From contig BDDC01000085.1 of the NCBI GenBank assembly GCA_001662425.1, positions 31,934 to 95,933 of the forward strand: DNA of 64,000 nucleotides, in the 5' to 3' direction. This document shows, piece by piece, positions 43,174 to 49,100 of this stretch. The notes beneath the pieces were generated by a model that was not told the origin of the DNA, did not search any database, and was given only the letters and a program-made list of their open reading frames with translations. This DNA comes from Chlamydomonas sphaeroides (Eukaryota; Chlorophyta; Chlorophyceae; Chlamydomonadales; Chlamydomonadaceae). How positions within the stretch are numbered: the stretch's first letter is position 1; every line of letters begins with the position of its first letter. A program made the position numbers and the translations under genes.

Positions 43174-46100
43174 NNNNNNNNNNNNNNNNNNNNNNNNNNN
43201 NNNNNNNNNNNNNNNNNNNNNNNNNNNNNNNNNNNNNNNNNNNNNNNNNNNNNNNNNNNNNNNNNNNNNNNNNNNNNNNNNNNNNNNNNNNNNNNNNNNN
43301 NNNNNNNNNNNNNNNNNNNNNNNNNNNNNNNNNNNNNNNNNNNNNNNNNNNNNNNNNNNNNNNNNNNNNNNNNNNNNNNNNNNNNNNNNNNNNNNNNNNN
43401 NNNNNNNNNNNNNNNNNNNNNNNNNNNNNNNNNNNNNNNNNNNNNNNNNNNNNNNNNNNNNNNNNNNNNNNNNNNNNNNNNNNNNNNNNNNNNNNNNNNN
43501 NNNNNNNNNNNNNNNNNNNNNNNNNNNNNNNTATGTGTATATATATGTACTTGTGTGCGCGCGCCCAGCTTAATGTCTCACACACACCGATGTATAAGTT
43601 TAGCATGTACATATGAATATGCATATATATGTGGGTATGGCAGCAATAGCAACAGACCTGAGCGCACGGCGCCGCCTGTGCCAATAATCCAACCACACGC
43701 ATACATACGCAGCCAGAGTTAAATGCCCGCTTCGTTCGGTGTGTCTCGTGTCTTCGTTGCTGCAGAGCTACCTTGACGGAAGCAGGGAGCCAGACAAGCC
43801 CGACAACCCTGTTGTGCGGCCCAGGCAGCGTGCGGCGGTCGGCGGTGTTGTGGCAGCAAAGCAGCTAGACGCGCTGGGCCGGGCCTACGGCAAGAACTTC
43901 ACAACGGTATCGTTCTCGGGCGGTGGCGGCAAGTACACGTACCGTGTTAAGACGGCAAGCACGCTCACGACTACCATTAGCTTTACGCTATCCTTCAAGG
44001 TGTGCAGCTGCTGTGCGCATCTGACACGGCACGCAGTGGGGCAGTGTATGTATGGTGGCCCATACATGCATACGTGCGCCTTGTATGGTGGCTTTGATTG
44101 CTACGTACACTCCACACCGTCTGCTGGGCACGCACCGCAGGATATGTTTGGCTGGAAGGGTTCGGGAACCGGCTCCTTGAGCGGCATCTACATTGAGTCC
44201 AGTGAAGAGAACGTGTACGGTGAGCAATGAAAGTATAGCACTCAAGCATGCGCCTGTATGTCATCACGCACGCACGACAGCCCACGCAAACGCACATCGC
44301 TGACCCGACGGCTGCCGCTGCCTACGCCCGTACCTGCGCAGGTCTCGAGCTCGAGTTCAATAGTCAGATGCTGCAAGAGACGAAGCGCGAACGCGCAGTG
44401 AGCTTCACACTCAGCGACAAGGATGTGGGCGACTCGTTCCTGGTCAAGGTGCGTGGGCCTGATGCGGTCAGACACCATATCAGGCAGCGCTTATCTTGCT
44501 TGCTTGCTGCCGCCGGGCACCGCAAGTAACCCCGCCGAACCGCCTGGCGGTATGCGCATGTAAAATAATGTAGGCAACCCAGCCGCTTGCTTGCATAGCT
44601 TAGCTAGCTAGCCAAGCCGCGTGCTGCTCGGGCGCGGCCGCTCGTCCCATCACAGGCTGTATGCTGCAACCTGTTCCAGCCATGCGTGCGGTCGTGTGCG
44701 TGTGCATGTGTGCGCTTGTGTGTGTTCAGGTCAAGCCCGACGTCGCCTATGGCACGCCCATCTTTGAGCTCCTGGCAGGTGATGAGCTGCACGACACTGC
44801 ACGATAGACGGAGCGCACTGATGCATGTCAAACAGCAATCGATCAAGCGCACGCATGGGCCGCCGAGCTGTATGTGTTGGCAGCTCCCCGCCCACGGCGG
44901 CTTGCTGTGCGTGCGACACACACATGCAAGATGGAACTAAAACCCCCACGCACGTGCGCACCGACCTCACCGTGCGCTCGCTGTGCCCCTACGCACGCAC
45001 AGGCCGCAGCAAGTGCCCCCACGAGGCTGGCACGCTGCAGCGCGAGGCTGCCTCCGTGTCGGTGCTGGGCGGCCAGAATCTGGCCACGGATGTGCGGCAA
45101 GGGTCCGACGTGGTGTACGACCTGGTGCTGGAGAACCGCAGCGAGACGGACGAGTCGGTGCGTGCGTGTTGAGCCCGCCACGGCGTGCCGCCGTTATCAC
45201 CTGCCTGAGCTTACCTTCTCTGCCGGTCCAGCTAGATGATGCCCCGCGAGGGGGCCCCATTGCTCGAGGGTTAGGAGCATCTGCTGCTGTTACCTTGACT
45301 ATGTGAAGATGAACGAATGCACGATACATTATCGGGGCCGGCCCTTACTTTCGCTCGCTCGCATCGCAGGTGCGCGTCTCGCTGGAGCCCGACCTGGCCA
45401 CCAACGCCAACGGCATGCAGCTGCAGCTCATGGGCGCTCCCTGGATCAGCCCCGCCGCCTTTGCACTGCCGGGGCCCTACGCCAACGCCACCCGGGCCAT
45501 GGTGACGGCGCGCTGCGGGCCGCGCTACAGCAACGCCAGCGTGGACGTGGTGGCCCGGGGCACGTGCGACTCGAGGGAGTTCTCCCGCACGACCCTGTCG
45601 CTGCAGGTGGGTGGAACCCACGTGTGCATTGGCCAGCTAGCCAGCCAGCATTATCAGCATTATCAGCATTATTACACAGCCACGCAGCTGCATGAAGCGC
45701 TAGTAGCGCTAGGCTCCCCAGCAGCAGCTCAGTCGCGTGCGTGCGTGCACTGCTGTGCGCTGTGTGTTGCGCTCGTGCCCCTCGGTTTGAATTCATTGCT
45801 TTTGCTTGGCCCTTGCTCGGTCCGCCACCATATCCGAGCAGTGCTACAGCACCTGTCCGCGCGTCGAGTGGCCAGAGGTGGGTTGACAGGGACGAGAGGC
45901 AGGCTGCCATCTGTACGCAGCTGGTTGCCAGTCGTGAGGCACGAGTCAGCTAGCTAGCTATCACTCCTTGTGAATAATGAACCACGCGGCGGTCCTGGCC
46001 ATGCCCGCTGTGCTGCGCAGGCGTGGCCGCCCGTGCAGCCTATTGTGTTCAACGCCTCCCAGGCGCTGTCTGGCGAGGTACGTATGTACGGCGGCGTGCG

Positions 46101-49100
46101 TGGCTGGTATAGCGTAGCCAGCTTGTTGACCCGACTGACTGGACCTATCACAGACGACTGATTGAAGGGACGCAGAGCGCCCAGCAGTACCAGCAGTCAC
46201 ACTGCAATCCGCTCGCCGCTTGGGGCGGTCGCCCACATCAGGCATGACGCCGCCGGCCAATCTATCGCTTTACTTTCGTCCCTTGATGCACGCAGACCGT
46301 CCGCCTCACACTCTACAACCCAGCTTACGCCATACAAAAGTGGCGCTCGCACCCCCGGCTTCGGGACTCGCGAGCACAGGTAGGTGGTGTGATATGGATG
46401 ACACAGCGGCGTGGAAGGCAGTGCTCTCGATGCCGCATGCATGCACGGCAGACGACTCAGCAAGCGCACGCATGCACGCATGCACGATGTGCCTAGCTGC
46501 GATCAAGCGAAGCGCCGCCCCCGTCCCTTACATGACGCACGCGCTCTGCTGCGGACCGCTGCTGCTGCCGCGCGCAGATCGTGGTCGAATTTACAAACCT
46601 GGCGAGCGGCGGGGGCGTGTGGCAGCCAGTGCGTTGGCCCAACGGCACGGCCGTCGACTTCAAGCTGCTCGAGGACCCCGCGTACGGCTATGCGTCGTTC
46701 GACTGGAGCCCGGTGCGTGTGTGCGGCTACGTGTCGGCGGCTATCGTGGCCCTGAATGAACCTGCATGAAGCCGGGCGCAGCGAGATGAAGCCGGGCGCA
46801 GCGAGCTAGCCTGAGGGCGGCGCTGGATGGTGTACGTAATTGGCAATTACTGCTGGCACGACTGCGCGCCGCCAACGCGCCATGCATGCGCGCAGGCGGG
46901 CCTGGTCGACGGCAACTACCTCATCCGGCACGTGGCGTTTTGCGACATCGAGGTCGCAGGTCGGTTTGTGGCATTCCATGCATCTTAGACACGCTCAGAC
47001 CCGTTCAGCCTGTGGACGGCCGCGCCGCTTGTGCCGGCAATACGCTGCATCTGGCTGCCGACTTGATCTTGATTGCCGCTTTACTTGCCCGCACTCGCAG
47101 GTGGAACCAACTCGCGCGTCAACGGCAGCCCGCTCAGCATGCTGATCGACAAGCAGCCGCCTGTGCCTGTCGTCAACTCGCTGTGGCCCAGCATGACGTA
47201 CCTGCCAGGTATGCTGCCGCCGAGCATGCATGCGCGGCTAGCTAGTAATTTGAGTTAGTTACGCCAGGGAGCACGCAGCAGGCGCAGCAGGCGCAGCAGG
47301 CGCAGCAGGCGCAGCAGGCGCAGCAGGCGGCTTACGCCGGTGATGGTAAGAACTAACATGCGCACCTGATGCTGACGGACCATCCGGTCCTCTATCTGCC
47401 CATCCGCCCGCCGTCTCCATCTCGCTCGCGGCTGTGCTGCATGTCGTCGCCAGGCGACACCATCAGCGTTGACTTCTCCGAGCCGCTCGACTGCTCCCAG
47501 CCGTTTGCGCACTACTGGACTGGCTGGTTCACTGCCGGCGCGCTGAACTCCAGCATCGCCCCAGGTAGGCCGTGTGGGCGTTCGCGTGCTGGGACTACTA
47601 GGACAAAGTATTGCAGCAAGCCAGCAAGCAAGGACAGGTGGACAGGCTAGACAAAAGACTCAGCCTGCCTTCGCCGCGCTTGAACCTCTGTGTGCTGCGC
47701 TTGCTGCCTGCCTTCCCTACCTTAAAATGCTGCTGGCGCGCTACGTACGCTGCACACGTACGCACGCAGGCGACCTGCTGACCTCCTGCAGCGGCCCGCG
47801 CATCACCTTCGTGTGGTCCTCGCTGGCGCGGCCGCGCGCGCTGGCGCCCAACCAGACCGTGTCCATCACGCTGGCGGGGGCGCGCGACCCGGCGGGCAAC
47901 GAGGCGCCGCGCTCTGTCGCCCTCACTTTCTTTACGGGGACCCTGGCGACCAACGTGAGTGCCGACGGTCAGCAGGTCACACAACATCCAGCGAACATAT
48001 TTACTTGCCTGCACGCAACCACCAGCAAGCAATGTATGCGCCTTACTTGACGGACGCTGATGGGTCACGCGCGCGTAAGCGCGCATACCCACCCCTCACT
48101 CAGCGTCCCGCCGGCCCGCTGCACTTTATTTCTCGCTGCTGCCCGCTCGTCCCTCGCGTGCGCAGCGGACGGTCTCCCTCAGCCTCGTGCTGGGGCCCAT
48201 CCCCCCGCGGCGGCGGCGGCTCGCCTTCCTGGACGCCGCTTCGTCGTCGTCCGCGGCGGGCAGCAGCCGGGAGGGCCCCCGCAGGGGGCTGCTCGCGTTC
48301 CGCAGTTTGCTGCCACTGGGCCATCAGGATGACGACGAGGACGACGACGACAACAACATACGTGACTGGTCGCAGCCGGAGCTGCTCTCGGACATGCTCC
48401 TTCGGGTGCAGGTGGCCGACCGGAGGCTGCTGTCGCAAGTGAATGAGCTTCTGGCGCGCTGTGACGGTGGCGTTGGCGCGGACGCTGAGGCGGCGGGTGC
48501 GGCGGCTGAGGCGCCGCAGCAGCCGCAGCTCCCTCGGCTGGTGGCCACGGACGCCTTCAAGGACGAGTTCCGCATGTCCATTGTGAGCTCCCCGCATCCT
48601 AGCTCAGGGCTGGTATCTTAGTTACCCAGGTCACCAAAGTCACCCGAGCTCTCCTTCGTGCGCTCGCGGTCCCAGGCCTTGGGGCCCGGCACCCTCGCGC
48701 TGCATCCAACCGCTCCTCACCCCTCGCCCAACACTCCGTCCCCTGCCGCCCGCCCGCACCCACGACCCACGCCAGTTTGTTGACTTGGAGGCGCGCGCCA
48801 GCGCAGCCACCGGCGAGGACGCGGCGGCCACGGCATCCGCCGCCGTGCGCGCCGCACTGGACAAGGGCTCCTGCCTTCACCGCCAGCTAGCGGGCGGCTT
48901 TGCTGACGTGCGCGCCGTCACGGCGGACCGGGCCATCGACAGCCAGCTGCTGGAGGGCGTCAGCGCCGAGCAGCTGGCGGCGGCCAGGGCGGCAGCCAGG
49001 CAGCAGGCGCAGCGGCTGGGCCTGGGCCAGCTGTGGCAGGCTGAGCTTGCGGCGTCGGCTGCGCTGGCGGACGAGCTGGCGGCGGCGACCATTGGCGGCT

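Noticed and set aside
42887..43702. Long open frames through the AC repeat and N gap
   Set aside because: They consist of Thr-His or Cys-Val runs and unknown residues and are artefacts of the repeat and gap.
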